The notes: a model not told the origin generated them from the sequence alone. A DNA stretch of 64,000 nt from Pusillibacter faecalis (GCF_018408705.1 NZ_AP023420.1:2542001-2606000), one strand, 5' to 3'. Positions 49,828 through 59,521 are shown, counted from the stretch's first letter. Program-made: numbers and translations.

Positions 49828-51204
49828 TTATATTTCCGAATTGGACATAACCTGTTTTTCAGCCATAGACAATTCCCGATGAAGGTGTAACGCCATAAAT
49901 ACAGTGATTACTACGGAAATTACATCCGCGATGGGTTGGGCATATAGGATTCCGTTCATTCCCCATACCATAGGCAGCAGCAAAATGACAGGAACAAAGC
50001 AGACACCTTGTCTACATGCTCCCAAAAAGAAACCTGCCGCACCTTTGCCCAAGGCAAGGAACAAAGAGGAGTAAACCGTGTAGAAACCAAAAAGAATGAA
50101 TGTGATCCCATTTGCAAACAGTGATTTTTGACCTGCTAAAATCATTTGAGTATCTCCCTCAGTAAATTGAGAGATAATCTGCGTAGAAAAAACGGCCATC
50201 ACCAAGCCCACAACTAAGCAGAAACTTGTAGACCAAATGATTGAGGTTTTGATTGCTTCGCGCAGGCGATCAAACTTCTTTGCCCCATAGCTGAATCCAG
50301 CAATAGGCTGGAACCCTTTCAGAAATCCAAAGACAACAAGAGTTCCCATAGAAGTAATTCGCGTAACCGCCCCCATGCCTGCAATGACCGAATCGCCATA
50401 ATTGCTGGATGCGCGGTTAATTAGCGCAATCGAAAGACTTGTCAGCAGTTGGAACACCAAAGTGGGAACTCCAATTTTCAAAATTTCCGCCATCATTTGC
50501 CTCGTAGGAGAAAATATTTTTATACTGAACGAAAATACGCTTTTTTTTCGCAGAACATAGGTAAGATAAACAAGCGTGGATACCATTTGCGAAATTGCTG
50601 TGGCGATTGCTGCACCTTCTACTCCCATGTCCAAAGTATAAATGAAAAGAGGGTCTAATCCGATGTTCAATACGGCTCCCAATAGCAAGGCACACATGGT
50701 CGTTTTTGCTGCCCCCTCGCTACTTACAATATTGTTCATTGTTACATTAAACACATTGAAAATACAGGACAGCACATAAATTCTTGCGTATGTCAAGGCA
50801 TACGGCATAATTGTTTCCGTCGCGCCCAACATTACCAAAATTGGTTTAAGGAAAATCGTAGAAAGTAGGATGATAATAGCACCAATCAGAATACTGCTAT
50901 ACAGTGCGGTGCTTGCCACTTTATCGGCGGTATCTTTATCTCCGCGCCCCAATAGTCTTGACAGATAGGATGCGGCTCCGTTACCGAACATAAGGCCTAA
51001 ACCAACCACGACTTGTCCCAACGGAAATACGACAGAAATAGCACCCATTTGACTTTTGCCCAAGCCACTCACAAAATAGGCATCCACCAGATTATAGAGT
51101 GCATTGATCAACATCCCAATCATAATCGGTATGCCGAGAGCCATCAGAGCTTTGGGGATTGGCGCACTGCCCAAAAGCTCAAGTTTGTTGTTGCGTTCAT
51201 TCAT
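49828..51204 (-). CDS. MATE-family multidrug efflux pump
   Basis: 458 residues, about 12 hydrophobic segments, with IPIMIGMLINALYNLVDAYF and SAEGAAKT-like loops of the MATE family. It exports cationic or aromatic drugs using Na+ or H+. ATG behind GAAAGGAG. Flanked by two PadR regulators with AGTACT palindromes on both sides. Confidence 0.92.
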   Translation of the reverse strand: MNERNNKLELLGSAPIPKALMALGIPIMIGMLINALYNLVDAYFVSGLGKSQMGAISVVFPLGQVVVGLGLMFGNGAASYLSRLLGRGDKDTADKVASTALYSSILIGAIIILLSTIFLKPILVMLGATETIMPYALTYARIYVLSCIFNVFNVTMNNIVSSEGAAKTTMCALLLGAVLNIGLDPLFIYTLDMGVEGAAIATAISQMVSTLVYLTYVLRKKSVFSFSIKIFSPTRQMMAEILKIGVPTLVFQLLTSLSIALINRASSNYGDSVIAGMGAVTRITSMGTLVVFGFLKGFQPIAGFSYGAKKFDRLREAIKTSIIWSTSFCLVVGLVMAVFSTQIISQFTEGDTQMILAGQKSLFANGITFILFGFYTVYSSLFLALGKGAAGFFLGACRQGVCFVPVILLLPMVWGMNGILYAQPIADVISVVITVFMALHLHRELSMAEKQVMSNSEI

Positions 51205-51269
51205 TGTTAATTCTCCTTTCGCTTCTTTAAGTATAATTTACAGTAGTATAGATTATAGTATCATACCAC

Positions 51270-51293
51270 ATAAATCATAGTACTATAATTTAT
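51270..51293. promoter_or_regulatory. Putative PadR operator 2
   Basis: ATAAATCATAGT/ACTATAATTTAT palindrome centred on AGTACT, in the divergent region between MATE and PadR 2. Several similar TATA-rich dyads surround it. Confidence 0.6.
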
Positions 51294-51418
51294 AGTATAT
51301 GTCAAGAGAAGCGAGGCGATTTGTCTTGACAAAGAGTATAAAATCTAATACTATAATTTATAGCAAATTTGACAGTATTCTTTCATGCAGAAAGCATAGT
51401 GAAAGGGCGTGATTCCAC

Positions 51419-51940
51419 ATGGCGACCATAGATTTAATCGTGTTGGGAATATTGAAAAAGGAGCCAATGAGCGCCTACGATATTCAAAAGTTAGTAGAAT
51501 ATAGAAACATATCCAAATGGGTAAAAATCAGCACTCCATCCATTTATAAAAAAGCCATTCAGTTAGAAGAAAAGGGGCTAATCCGAGGCGAAATCGTAAA
51601 GGAAGGGAAGATGCCAGAAAAAGCGATTTATTCCCTGACGGAAGCCGGAGAAGCAGAATTTGAACGGCTCATGTTTGAGATTTCTGGAAAACCTATTAAC
51701 ATTTTTCTGGACTTCAACGCTGTTATTGTGAATTTGGATTCCTTGCCACCTGAAAAACAAAAATCGTGCATAGCAGAAATTGAGAAAAATATTAGTACTT
51801 TAAAATCCTATTTGGAACATAATATACAGAAAAAAGAAAATGAGCCCAGTATTCCCGCAACAGGTATGGCTGTTTTGCGTCAGCAGTATGTACTGGTGGA
51901 AGCAATCCAAGCATGGATTGCTTCATTAAAAGAGAATTAA
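51419..51940 (+). CDS. PadR-family regulator 2
   Basis: 173 residues: ATIDLIVLGILKKEPMSAYD, WVKISTPSIYKKAIQLEEKG. Diverges from the MATE gene and is about half identical by eye to PadR 1. Probably represses the pump. Confidence 0.85.
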   Translation: MATIDLIVLGILKKEPMSAYDIQKLVEYRNISKWVKISTPSIYKKAIQLEEKGLIRGEIVKEGKMPEKAIYSLTEAGEAEFERLMFEISGKPINIFLDFNAVIVNLDSLPPEKQKSCIAEIEKNISTLKSYLEHNIQKKENEPSIPATGMAVLRQQYVLVEAIQAWIASLKEN

Positions 51941-51958
51941 CAATAAATCATTATGCGG

Positions 51959-51993
51959 AAAGACCAGCAACTTTGAGTGGCGCTGGTCTTTTA
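51959..51993 (+). terminator. Terminator after PadR 2
   Basis: Stem AAAGACCAGC/GCTGGTCTTTT with a 14-base loop. Confidence 0.75.
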
Positions 51994-52081
51994 TATATGA
52001 ATTATAAACTTCAATTAACCTGCATATAGCAATATTCCACGGGCAAAGTATGAATTATACAATGTAGCTGGGTGATGTTAT

Positions 52082-52450
52082 ATGACGAAAGTTGAAGATT
52101 GTCCCGGTTTTGAAACCTTCGGTGCAGATGTCAAAGCCGCACGAGAGACAAAGCGTTTGGCACGAAAAACATTGGCAGAAATGGTTGGGATTGAATGGCG
52201 GTATCTTGCCAACATTGAGAATCAAGGTGCGATTCCGAGCCTGCCTGTGATGATCCAGTTGATTAAGGTCTGCGGACTTCCCGTGGAACGGTATTTTAAC
52301 CCGGAGATCATGCGAGAAGAAAGCGAACAGCGGCAACGGGTCAGCCACAAGCTGAAGCTCTGTCCTGAAGAATACCTGCCGATTATCGAAGGTGCCATAG
52401 ACGGGGCGCTCAAAATGGAACAGACTGCGAAGCAGAAGGAGGACGCATAA
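52082..52450 (+). CDS. Xre-family helix-turn-helix regulator
   Basis: 122 residues with helix-turn-helix ADVKAARETKRLARKTLAEM and WRYLANIENQG. Acidic C-terminus. Candidate repressor of element B, like the Tn4451-type regulators. Confidence 0.85.
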   Translation: MTKVEDCPGFETFGADVKAARETKRLARKTLAEMVGIEWRYLANIENQGAIPSLPVMIQLIKVCGLPVERYFNPEIMREESEQRQRVSHKLKLCPEEYLPIIEGAIDGALKMEQTAKQKEDA

Positions 52451-52477
52451 TCGCGGCCTCCTTCTGGCATTTCTATA

Positions 52478-52777
52478 TCAAGGTTCCCGGCACTTTTTCA
52501 AAAGTTCCCGACACCTCTGCTGGATTTCTCTGGTTTCTGTCACAGTCAGTTCACGCTCGTTTCCGGTAATTTTATCTTCCAGAAAGTTGGCGTATGTACC
52601 CAGCAAAGCGTTCCGTAAATCCTCTGGGGTTTTCTGTATCTCGGCGCTATACCAGTCATTCCGGTGGGGTTCCCATGCCATTAATGTATAACCGTGGCTG
52701 GTCTGAACCACCTCATACAGAGGGTCATCATCCAGATATGCCTGAAACACTTTCAAAACCTTTTCAAAGGTCAACAT
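52478..52777 (-). CDS. Conserved small protein of Tn4451-like elements
   Basis: 99 residues from the ATG behind GGGAGGTGTGGGAA: TFEKVLKVFQAYLDDDPLYE and KTPEDLRNALLGTYANFLED. No function known. Confidence 0.6.
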   Translation of the reverse strand: MLTFEKVLKVFQAYLDDDPLYEVVQTSHGYTLMAWEPHRNDWYSAEIQKTPEDLRNALLGTYANFLEDKITGNERELTVTETREIQQRCRELLKKCREP

Positions 52778-52793
52778 TTCCCACACCTCCCAT

Positions 52794-53147
52794 TCAGCTG
52801 CAAATCAGTTCCCTGATTAAAATTTCCTCAATCTGTGCCGTTAATGTGTTCATCAGCCCCACCCAACGCATAGGATCACAGGCTTTCAGTTCCTCAGTGA
52901 CACCCGCAGCCTCCATCATGTGAGGTAACATGGTGTCCATACGCTCCTGCGCTGTCCGGTCAATCTCTAACAGGTGTGGATACAGCTCCTCGCTCATCAG
53001 CAGTTGGTTGTAGAGAATGGGACGATGTTCCTTCAGGTAGGATTTTCGCATCCTGCCGTACTTGCCGATAGAAGTTTCCGGCTGTTCAGAAAGTTTTAGG
53101 TTGGGTATATCATAATCTCCACAACGAATGTAAGTCAACTTACTCAT
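52794..53147 (-). CDS. TnpV-like protein
   Basis: 117 residues: LTYIRCGDYDIPNLKLSEQP and IGKYGRMRKSYLKEHRP match TnpV of Tn4451. Located just after tnpX as in that transposon. Function unknown. Confidence 0.85.
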   Translation of the reverse strand: MSKLTYIRCGDYDIPNLKLSEQPETSIGKYGRMRKSYLKEHRPILYNQLLMSEELYPHLLEIDRTAQERMDTMLPHMMEAAGVTEELKACDPMRWVGLMNTLTAQIEEILIRELICS

Positions 53148-53173
53148 ATTCATTCTCCTTTGCTCCGTGATGA

Positions 53174-55054
53174 TTAGACTGCTGCGCTGGCTGCTATGCT
53201 GCCTTTGCGCGGTTCTTCTTTCGGTAGCTGTCCGACAGTAGAAAAAACACCTTTTTTCATATCCTCAGCCCGGATCAGGGCTTTCTTAGCGTCCATTTCC
53301 GCTTTTTTCTTCGCCTTGATTTTGTCCTCATACCGTTTCTGTGCGCCGCTGGCTTTCCGCTTCAAATAGTTCTGATGGAGCCTGTCCTTGCGTTCTTCTT
53401 TTTTCCGCAATTCTTCCTGTTCCTCTGGAGTTAAAGGAACCGGCTGTAAGGATGGCGGGATATAGCGTCCTAAAAAATTGAAGTAAATTTCAATTTCCTG
53501 CGTGGTATCCTGACTGCCTTTTCGGGAGCGTTCATGGACAAGGATTTTCTCTACAAACTCGTTGAGCATGGTATTTGTCAGCGTGTCAAAATTCTCGTAC
53601 TTATCAATCAGGGCTATAAATTTCTCCGCTGATTTCTGGCTTTGCTCGTAGCCGGTCACAGCCTTTTCCAGCTCCGCAATTTCAATCTCAAGTGCGTCCT
53701 GCTCTTTGGCATACTGTGCATCAAGCGCCCTATATCGTGCATCCGGCAGCTTGCCGAGGGCATTGTCCTCATAGATTTTGCAAATCAGTTTTTCCAGTTC
53801 TCCGGCTCTCTTTTGAGCAGCGGCCAGATGCCTGCGCTTTTTCGATATATCGGCACTCTGTTGAGCAACCTGCGTTTCCTGAACGGTGTGAATAAATTCC
53901 GTCCGGTCATTTCTGGAATATTCAGCGATAGCCCGGAGCGTGTCAGAAGCCAATGTCAGAACAGCACTCTCATTGATACGGTGTTGTGTAGGGCATAGTG
54001 TCCCACACGGAACTTTGGTATAATTGGAACAGGTATATTGAGAAATCCGCCTGCCATTGTTGGTGCGGTGGACATACATCTTGCCGCCACAATCTGCACA
54101 ATAGAGCAAGCCTGTGAGGGGAGCTGCTTCGCCCCAGCCGTTTGGATAACGCCGTACATTGCTGCGGATTTTCTGCACCAGATCAAAGGTCTGCTGGTCG
54201 ATAATGGCTTCATGGGTATTCTCAAAGATCGTCCACTCGTCCTCAGAAACATAGTGGCTTTTCTTGTCCTTAAAGTGCTTGCGGGTCTTGAAATTGATGG
54301 TGTGCCCCAAATACTCTCGTTTTTTCAAAATGTTCACGATGGTAGATGACCCCCATCCATAGGGGTCTTTGACCGGCTTTGAACGGTTCACACCCTCGTT
54401 GAAGCGGGCAAGGTGTACGACAGGAATTTCAATCCGGTCTGCGGATAATTTGCAGGCGATCTGATAAGGCCCATATCCCTCCAGCGTGAGGGCGAAGATA
54501 CGGCGCACCACTTCGGCAGCTTCCTCATCTACCAGCCAATGCTCCCGTTTTTCGTCCCATAAGTAGCCGTAAATCACAGTGCCGGTCAGGTGCTTGCCGC
54601 TCATGCCTTTTGACTTAAACACAGAGCGAATTTTCCGGCTGGTATCACGGGCGTAAAATTCATTCATGATGTTGCGGAACGGGGTAAAATCGTCATCGCC
54701 TTTCAGACTGTCCACACCGTCGTTGATGGCAATCAGACGAACGCCTCGCTGCCGCAAAACCTCCATAACCTGACCGACCTTCAGATAGTCGCGCCCCAAC
54801 CGGCTCATGTCCTTGATGACGATTGCCTCTACACGCCCTGCCTCCACTTCCTCCATCATCGCCAAAAATCCGGGGCGGTCAAAACGGGTGCCTGAGATAC
54901 CATCATCGGTAAAGTGCGTAGGGTTTGGCAGCCCGTTCCGGCGTGCAAAATCCTCTAACATCTGTTTTTGGTTGGATATGGAGTTGCTCTCGCCCTGTAA
55001 CTCATCGTCCCGGCTCAGGCGCTCGTACAGTGGGGTGATTTTTTCGTTTCTCAT
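53174..55054 (-). CDS. TnpX-like large serine recombinase of element B
   Basis: 626 residues: catalytic serine in YERLSRDDE (S14), DDGISGTRFDRPGF, VIKDMSRLGRDYLKVGQ, a zinc ribbon (CADCGGKMYVHR, CSNYTK), coiled coil and a long basic tail. It follows the truncated virD4 by about 70 bases on the same strand, so transfer-operon transcription would also make it. Confidence 0.95.
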   Translation of the reverse strand: MRNEKITPLYERLSRDDELQGESNSISNQKQMLEDFARRNGLPNPTHFTDDGISGTRFDRPGFLAMMEEVEAGRVEAIVIKDMSRLGRDYLKVGQVMEVLRQRGVRLIAINDGVDSLKGDDDFTPFRNIMNEFYARDTSRKIRSVFKSKGMSGKHLTGTVIYGYLWDEKREHWLVDEEAAEVVRRIFALTLEGYGPYQIACKLSADRIEIPVVHLARFNEGVNRSKPVKDPYGWGSSTIVNILKKREYLGHTINFKTRKHFKDKKSHYVSEDEWTIFENTHEAIIDQQTFDLVQKIRSNVRRYPNGWGEAAPLTGLLYCADCGGKMYVHRTNNGRRISQYTCSNYTKVPCGTLCPTQHRINESAVLTLASDTLRAIAEYSRNDRTEFIHTVQETQVAQQSADISKKRRHLAAAQKRAGELEKLICKIYEDNALGKLPDARYRALDAQYAKEQDALEIEIAELEKAVTGYEQSQKSAEKFIALIDKYENFDTLTNTMLNEFVEKILVHERSRKGSQDTTQEIEIYFNFLGRYIPPSLQPVPLTPEEQEELRKKEERKDRLHQNYLKRKASGAQKRYEDKIKAKKKAEMDAKKALIRAEDMKKGVFSTVGQLPKEEPRKGSIAASAAV

Positions 55055-55089
55055 AGCTGTACCTCCTGAAACAAAAATGCTCTAAGTGA

Positions 55090-55147
55090 TTGCTTCACTA
55101 ACCATGACACAATCATGATTAAGAAGTCACTTAGAGCATATATCACC
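55090..55147. other. Recombination site at element B right end
   Basis: The GG core of AGCGGTGATA (55,146-55,147, minus strand) marks the virD4 junction. Inside the element an imperfect inverted repeat CTAAGTGA-TTGC / AAGTCACTTAG is probably the recombinase arm pair. The equivalent ICE1 site is at 600-652. Confidence 0.6.
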
Positions 55148-56095
55148 GCTTGCCAGCTTGTACTTCTTATACTGCCTCACAGCAAAGTGCTGGGGACTCC
55201 GGCGCTCCAGCCCGTCAAACATATAGTCCACCGCGTTTTTGAAGGTTTCGTCATCCTCCCGGACTTCCATGCTGTTTATCATTTCCACCAGCGTATTCAT
55301 ATTGCGTTCTTCCTCCGGCCCCTCAAATACGATGTAGGCCACAAGGGCGCAGTACAAAAGGGTTTCGGCTTTGGTCCAGAACTCGTCGCCCTCCTTGCCG
55401 TCGCCTTTGGTGTTGGCGATCAGGGCGGTGACGAATTTCAGCACGTCGCTTTCCGTTTTGATGTAGGCCAGCGGATTGTAGTGCATGGATTTGGAGAAGT
55501 CGATACTATTGAACACCCGCACCTTATATTTCTCCCGTTGCAGGAACCGCCCGCATTGGTCGAGGGTGCCGCCCTTCGGGTCCACCACCACATACGAGGA
55601 GTGGGCTTGAAGGAGCTGCGGGGTCAGCCAGAACCTTGTCTTGCCCGAACCGGACGAGCCGATGACGCAGGCGTTCAGGTTGCGGGCGTTGGCGGGTATC
55701 TTCGGGCGGGTGTTCATGGTAAGGAACTCCGTCCCGGTCAGAATGACATTGTTCTGAAATTTGGGGTCTACAAACGGCTTTATATCCTCCTTTGTTCCCC
55801 AGCGGGCGGTGCCGTACTCCGCATCCCGCCGGAATTTCTTTGCCTGCTTGATTTTGGACTGTATCAGCAGATACACCCCAGCCGCACCGGCGAGGCCCAC
55901 CAGCAGATCAATGCCACCCAGCCCCGGCCAGTAAGTTTCAAAGGCTTTGGGGAAGGTGTCGAGCATCCCCATGAGCTTTGTCCCGAAGTCTGCGCCGGGC
56001 GCGATACGGTAGGCCGTCCCGATTTTGGAGAAAAACCAGAACACAAAGAGGTACGGCAGGTTGGGGAGCACATATTTTCTGATCTTGTCACTCAA
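55127..56095 (-). pseudogene. virD4: VirD4 N-terminal fragment of ICE2
   Basis: 322 residues with two membrane segments, Walker A GSSGSGKTRFW and VVVDPKGG. It ends DICSK inside element B after KYKLASG. The rest is at 40,137-41,010. Overlaps pcfB by four bases. Confidence 0.9.
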
Positions 56096-56562
56096 CGTCC
56101 GTCCTTCACCGCCTCTCTGGTCCGCTGCTTCTCCTTCGGCTTTGTCCTGATCTGCTCCGTGAGCTTGCGGAGCTGGCCGAGGATAGAAGTCTTGTCCTGG
56201 TCTTTGTTCAGCACCTTTGTACTGTATTTCTGGAAGGCCGCCGTGATGGCGTCCGCCTGATTGGCTTTGAAGAACAGCAGGTAATGGCCGGGGCTCACTT
56301 TATGGAAAGCGTAGTCCACATGGAACTCCTTCGCTATCCGGTCAAAATCCTTCGGCGCACCCACATACTGCATGGCGTTTTTGCCGCCGTAGTGGTTCAT
56401 CAGCTTCTTCACGCTCTGGCGGCCCTGCGGGGTCAGCGCCTTTCGGTGCTGCTTTTGCAGCGCCCGAACCACCTTGCCAAGAGCGGCGGCCAGCACTTTT
56501 CCCGTCAGCTTCGCCGTCTTGATCGAAAGTGCAACTGTTTTTTGGTTTACTTCTTCCTGCAT
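56092..56562 (-). CDS. PcfB-like (DUF3801) conjugation protein
   Basis: 156 residues from a normal ATG: KTVALSIKTAKLTGKVLAAA, GRQSVKKLMNHYGG, VDYAFHKVSPGHYLLFFK. Intact counterpart of 1,591-2,064, which shows what the ICE1 start should contain. Confidence 0.85.
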   Translation of the reverse strand: MQEEVNQKTVALSIKTAKLTGKVLAAALGKVVRALQKQHRKALTPQGRQSVKKLMNHYGGKNAMQYVGAPKDFDRIAKEFHVDYAFHKVSPGHYLLFFKANQADAITAAFQKYSTKVLNKDQDKTSILGQLRKLTEQIRTKPKEKQRTREAVKDGR

Positions 56563-56629
56563 AAAACCTCCTTTCCGTCAGGGCTTCCGGTAGACGGGAG
56601 GCCCCCGTACACTCCGGGACAACAGAAAA

Positions 56630-56652
56630 CCTCGGGCCAATGTGGCCCGAGG
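56630..56652. repeat. ICE2 palindrome at 56.6 kb
   Basis: CCTCGGGCC/GGCCCGAGG arms around AATGT. One base after the stop at 56,654, followed on the minus strand by UUUUC, so this copy could terminate. Confidence 0.92.
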
Positions 56653-56653
56653 T

Positions 56654-57673
56654 TTACCGCTCGGCATCCCTGCCGGACGGAGCTTTCTTTTCCGGCTCCG
56701 TCTGGACTTTTTCGCCCTGTTCCCGCATGGTCTGCAAGATAGAGGGCTTCTTTTGAAGCTGGGAGGGCTTTTCGCCGGACAGCGGCTTGATACATTCCAG
56801 ACGGTCAGCCGCCCGGATGGCGTTGTCCGTGAGCTGCCGCTGCCATGCGCCCACGCTGGGAGCCCAGCGAAAGCCGTTGCTTTTCAACTCGGCCCGGGTG
56901 TCTGCGTCGGGCTTTCCGTCAAAGAACACCTGCAAGCGGTTGTCCTCCCGGTTCATTTCCACACGGCCCCCGTCAAACTCCCAGCCGGAAAACTCCCGCT
57001 GCGCCTGTTTGGAAAGCTGTTCGATACGGGCCTTTACCCGGCGGATCTCCGCGTTGTTGTTGGTAAGCTGGTAGCTTTCAAAGGGCCTCGGGTCGCTCCG
57101 CCAGCTTGACGCCATGCTGGCTTTCAGCTTTTCGATCTGGTCAGGCGACAGCAGCGCACAGCCGTCCAGTTTACCATGCTTGCGGTAATAAGCGTTGACC
57201 TCCTTCATAATGAGCTGGGAGCGTTCCAGCCCGTCCAGCTTTTTCTGGAGCTTTTCAATGGCCGCCGGGTCGTCGGCGCTGATACCGCCCATGCCGGTGC
57301 TGCGTATCTTATCCAGCAGCCCTTGAATATGCCGCCATTCCTCCATGTTGCTGTCCCGCGCCCGGTTCTGTTTTTCTTTCTTTCCCACCGGGAAATTGGA
57401 AGGCCCGGCGATCAGCACAGAGGGAACCCTCGCGTCAATGGCAAAGCCCTGGTTCATGTTTTCGGCCAGCTTGCGGGCGTAGGTGTCTAACAGATGGTCG
57501 ATCTTCTCATGGTACATGGGGTCCACCCGGGATTTTTGCTGTTCGGCTATGGCTGCGGCCTTGTCCACCATTGCCCGGTATTCCGCCGTTGCGCTCCCTT
57601 CCTTATAGTCAGAAAAGCTGTTCATTTCCTTTGCCCGGCGGGCGGCCCCTTCATTGATGGGGTAATAGTTGAT
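56654..57673 (-). CDS. Conserved ICE protein with a C-terminal plasmid-type module; apparent ATC start
   Basis: 339 residues if started at ATC 57,673, eight bases after AGGAGG; no ATG, GTG or TTG lies at a usable distance. The C-terminal EFDGGRVEMNREDNRLQVFF and SNGFRWAPSVGAWQRQLT occur in many plasmid and phage proteins. The N-terminus is a helical alanine-rich region. ICE1 lacks this gene. Function unknown. Confidence 0.7.
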   Translation of the reverse strand: MNYYPINEGAARRAKEMNSFSDYKEGSATAEYRAMVDKAAAIAEQQKSRVDPMYHEKIDHLLDTYARKLAENMNQGFAIDARVPSVLIAGPSNFPVGKKEKQNRARDSNMEEWRHIQGLLDKIRSTGMGGISADDPAAIEKLQKKLDGLERSQLIMKEVNAYYRKHGKLDGCALLSPDQIEKLKASMASSWRSDPRPFESYQLTNNNAEIRRVKARIEQLSKQAQREFSGWEFDGGRVEMNREDNRLQVFFDGKPDADTRAELKSNGFRWAPSVGAWQRQLTDNAIRAADRLECIKPLSGEKPSQLQKKPSILQTMREQGEKVQTEPEKKAPSGRDAER

Positions 57674-57692
57674 GGTATGCACCTCCTTTATG

Positions 57693-57715
57693 CTTCGGGC
57701 CATGCTGGCCCGAAG
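57693..57715. repeat. ICE2 palindrome after ardA
   Basis: Perfect CTTCGGGCC/GGCCCGAAG arms around ATGCT, two bases after the ardA stop. Position equivalent to 2,095 in ICE1. Confidence 0.92.
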
Positions 57716-57717
57716 TC

Positions 57718-58431
57718 TTACCGTTCTTCATGGGAAGGCCCCGCCTTGTCCTTTTTCGGAGCGGGTGGGGCTTCTTGAAACCGTTTGAGCGCGCCGAGAA
57801 TGGAATGGACAGGCTCGGCCTTTTCGGGATAGGCAAATACCCGGTGTTCCGGCGGTATGTCCTGCGTCCCGTGGTAATGCTCCTTAAAGCCCACCGAGTC
57901 CGCCGCCACATATCCGCCGGGAGCGAATACGCCGCCCTCGTTGATACGCATATCCCGCCCGTATGCCTCATAATCGAAGTAGCCTTGAATGTGCTCCGGT
58001 ATGTCGATGGTCCCCAGCTCGTCGGCGTACAGATGGCCCAGCCCTTCATCATCGGAAATATCCGGGTAAAAGCGGTAGAGGTCAAGGTTCTGCGTCAGGT
58101 TGATTAGGTCCTTCACGCTGCTCGTGTGTTTTCCCAAGACAAGCGCGGCCTCAAAGGTTTCCAATCCGCCCTTGTCCCGTACTTCCAGCAGAGCATGGCC
58201 CAGCTCGTTCAGCTCGTCGATGTTCTCGTACTCGTCCAGATAGTCGTACAGCCCCAGCACATCGCTGTCAAAGCTGGTAATAAACACTTCGCTGTACTGC
58301 TTTCCGTCTATCCCGATTTTGGCAAGGGCGGCCTGTACCTCCTGTGTGGTCGTGGGAAAATGCACCGTCGTTCCCACCTCAATCCCCATCATGGGGTACA
58401 GGGCTGTGTTGGTTATATAGGCTTCAAACAT
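57718..58431 (-). CDS. ardA: ArdA-family antirestriction protein
   Basis: 237 residues from the ATG at 58,431: FEAYITNTALYPMMGIEVGT, FDSDVLGLYDYLDEYENIDE, DYEAYGRDMRINEGG. Acidic overall. Same position as in ICE1. Confidence 0.9.
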   Translation of the reverse strand: MFEAYITNTALYPMMGIEVGTTVHFPTTTQEVQAALAKIGIDGKQYSEVFITSFDSDVLGLYDYLDEYENIDELNELGHALLEVRDKGGLETFEAALVLGKHTSSVKDLINLTQNLDLYRFYPDISDDEGLGHLYADELGTIDIPEHIQGYFDYEAYGRDMRINEGGVFAPGGYVAADSVGFKEHYHGTQDIPPEHRVFAYPEKAEPVHSILGALKRFQEAPPAPKKDKAGPSHEER

Positions 58432-58435
58432 GGGC

Positions 58436-59521
58436 TCATTCCTCCTTTCCGGCCCTGTCTGCCAGCACTTCATAAATCCCGGCCATGATGTAATCGGCGC
58501 AAGGGAGAGCAATCGCATTTCCCAGCGCCTTGTAGCGTTGCAGCGGCCGGATTTCCTCGCCGTCCGCTCCGTACTTTGTCCAGCCCTCCGGCAGCCCCAT
58601 CAGCCGCTCACTTTCCGTTTCCGTCAAGAAGCGGATACAGCCGCCGTCCGGGTCGCCCTCATACCAAAAGGCGAAGGGCGTCACGTCGCTGGCTAAAAGA
58701 GTGGGAAAAGGGTCAGTTGGTAATCCGAAGCTGTTTCGGAAGGCGGTTTCTTCCTGCCTTTTTGCCGCTCCCCGCATACGGAAGCATTGAAAGGGGTGGA
58801 TGACTGGTATTTGCCGCCCTGTTTCAAAAGAAGATGTTCGATCTCCTTCGGCGGCGGTCCGCCCGCCCTCTCGGCAAGGCGGAGGAAGTGGGAGCATTGG
58901 ACGGGGCTTAAATAGTATGTCGGCGGCACGTCTGCCTCTAAAATCCGCCACGATGAAAATTCGCTGCCTTCGCGCCAGCCTTCGGGAGCCTGCCCAATAC
59001 TGGGCGTCCATGAGCCGCCAGCACACATCAAGCGTTCCCCCTCGCACCATTCCGGCGTTTCCCCATCTTCCAGAAGGAGGCATTGGAACTTCGGTGTCCG
59101 AGAAGGCGGATAGGACGGCTCTAAAATCCATCCGGTCATTTGTAGAAAACGCTCCCATGACGTTTTCCCAAACAGCGATAGCTGGATATATGTTATCAGT
59201 GGCATCCCTCATTTCCTGTATGATACGAAACGCCTGATAAAACAGGCTGGATTTTGCCCCGGCAAGGCCGGAGCGGTTGCCGATCAGAGAAAGGTTCTGA
59301 CAGGGAGAGCCGAAGGTTATCACATGGACAGGCGGGATTTTCCCGCCGTCCACCTTCGTAATGTCCCCCAAGTGCGCCATATCGGGAAAGTGCCTTTTGG
59401 TTATGGAGATCGGCGCTTTTTCAATCTCGCTGGCCCACACCGGACGGATACCGCAGCGGGAGGCCGCCAGAGGGAAAACGCCTATCCCGTCAAAAAGGCT
59501 CCCCAGCTTAATGTCCGGCAT
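58436..59521 (-). CDS. DNA (cytosine-5) methyltransferase
   Basis: 361 residues, equal in length to the ICE1 enzyme, with LFDGIGVFPLAA, GSPCQNLS, WENV, RRQRIFIVAD and ALGNAIALPCADY. The target-recognition region differs in detail. No endonuclease partner adjacent. Confidence 0.93.
   Translation of the reverse strand: MPDIKLGSLFDGIGVFPLAASRCGIRPVWASEIEKAPISITKRHFPDMAHLGDITKVDGGKIPPVHVITFGSPCQNLSLIGNRSGLAGAKSSLFYQAFRIIQEMRDATDNIYPAIAVWENVMGAFSTNDRMDFRAVLSAFSDTEVPMPPSGRWGNAGMVRGGTLDVCWRLMDAQYWAGSRRLARRQRIFIVADFRGRRAADILFKPRPMLPLPPPCREGGRTAAEGDRTSSFETGRQIPVIHPFQCFRMRGAAKRQEETAFRNSFGLPTDPFPTLLASDVTPFAFWYEGDPDGGCIRFLTETESERLMGLPEGWTKYGADGEEIRPLQRYKALGNAIALPCADYIMAGIYEVLADRAGKEE

Larger units (their letters stand above)
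41013..55146. mobile_element. Element B: Tn4451-like mobilizable element inserted in ICE2 virD4
   Basis: Removing it at the shared GG joins GCAAGCGG to CAAGACAGC and restores Ser-Gly-Lys-Thr in virD4. It is about 14.1 kb and holds tnpX-, tnpV- and tnpW-like genes, relaxase, three sigma-like genes, replication genes, a toxin-antitoxin pair and an efflux module. Confidence 0.88.

Noticed and set aside
11105..57715. The palindromes as ordinary intrinsic terminators
   Set aside because: Most copies have no U-tract on either strand and several are inside coding sequences; only 56,630 has a modest U-run.
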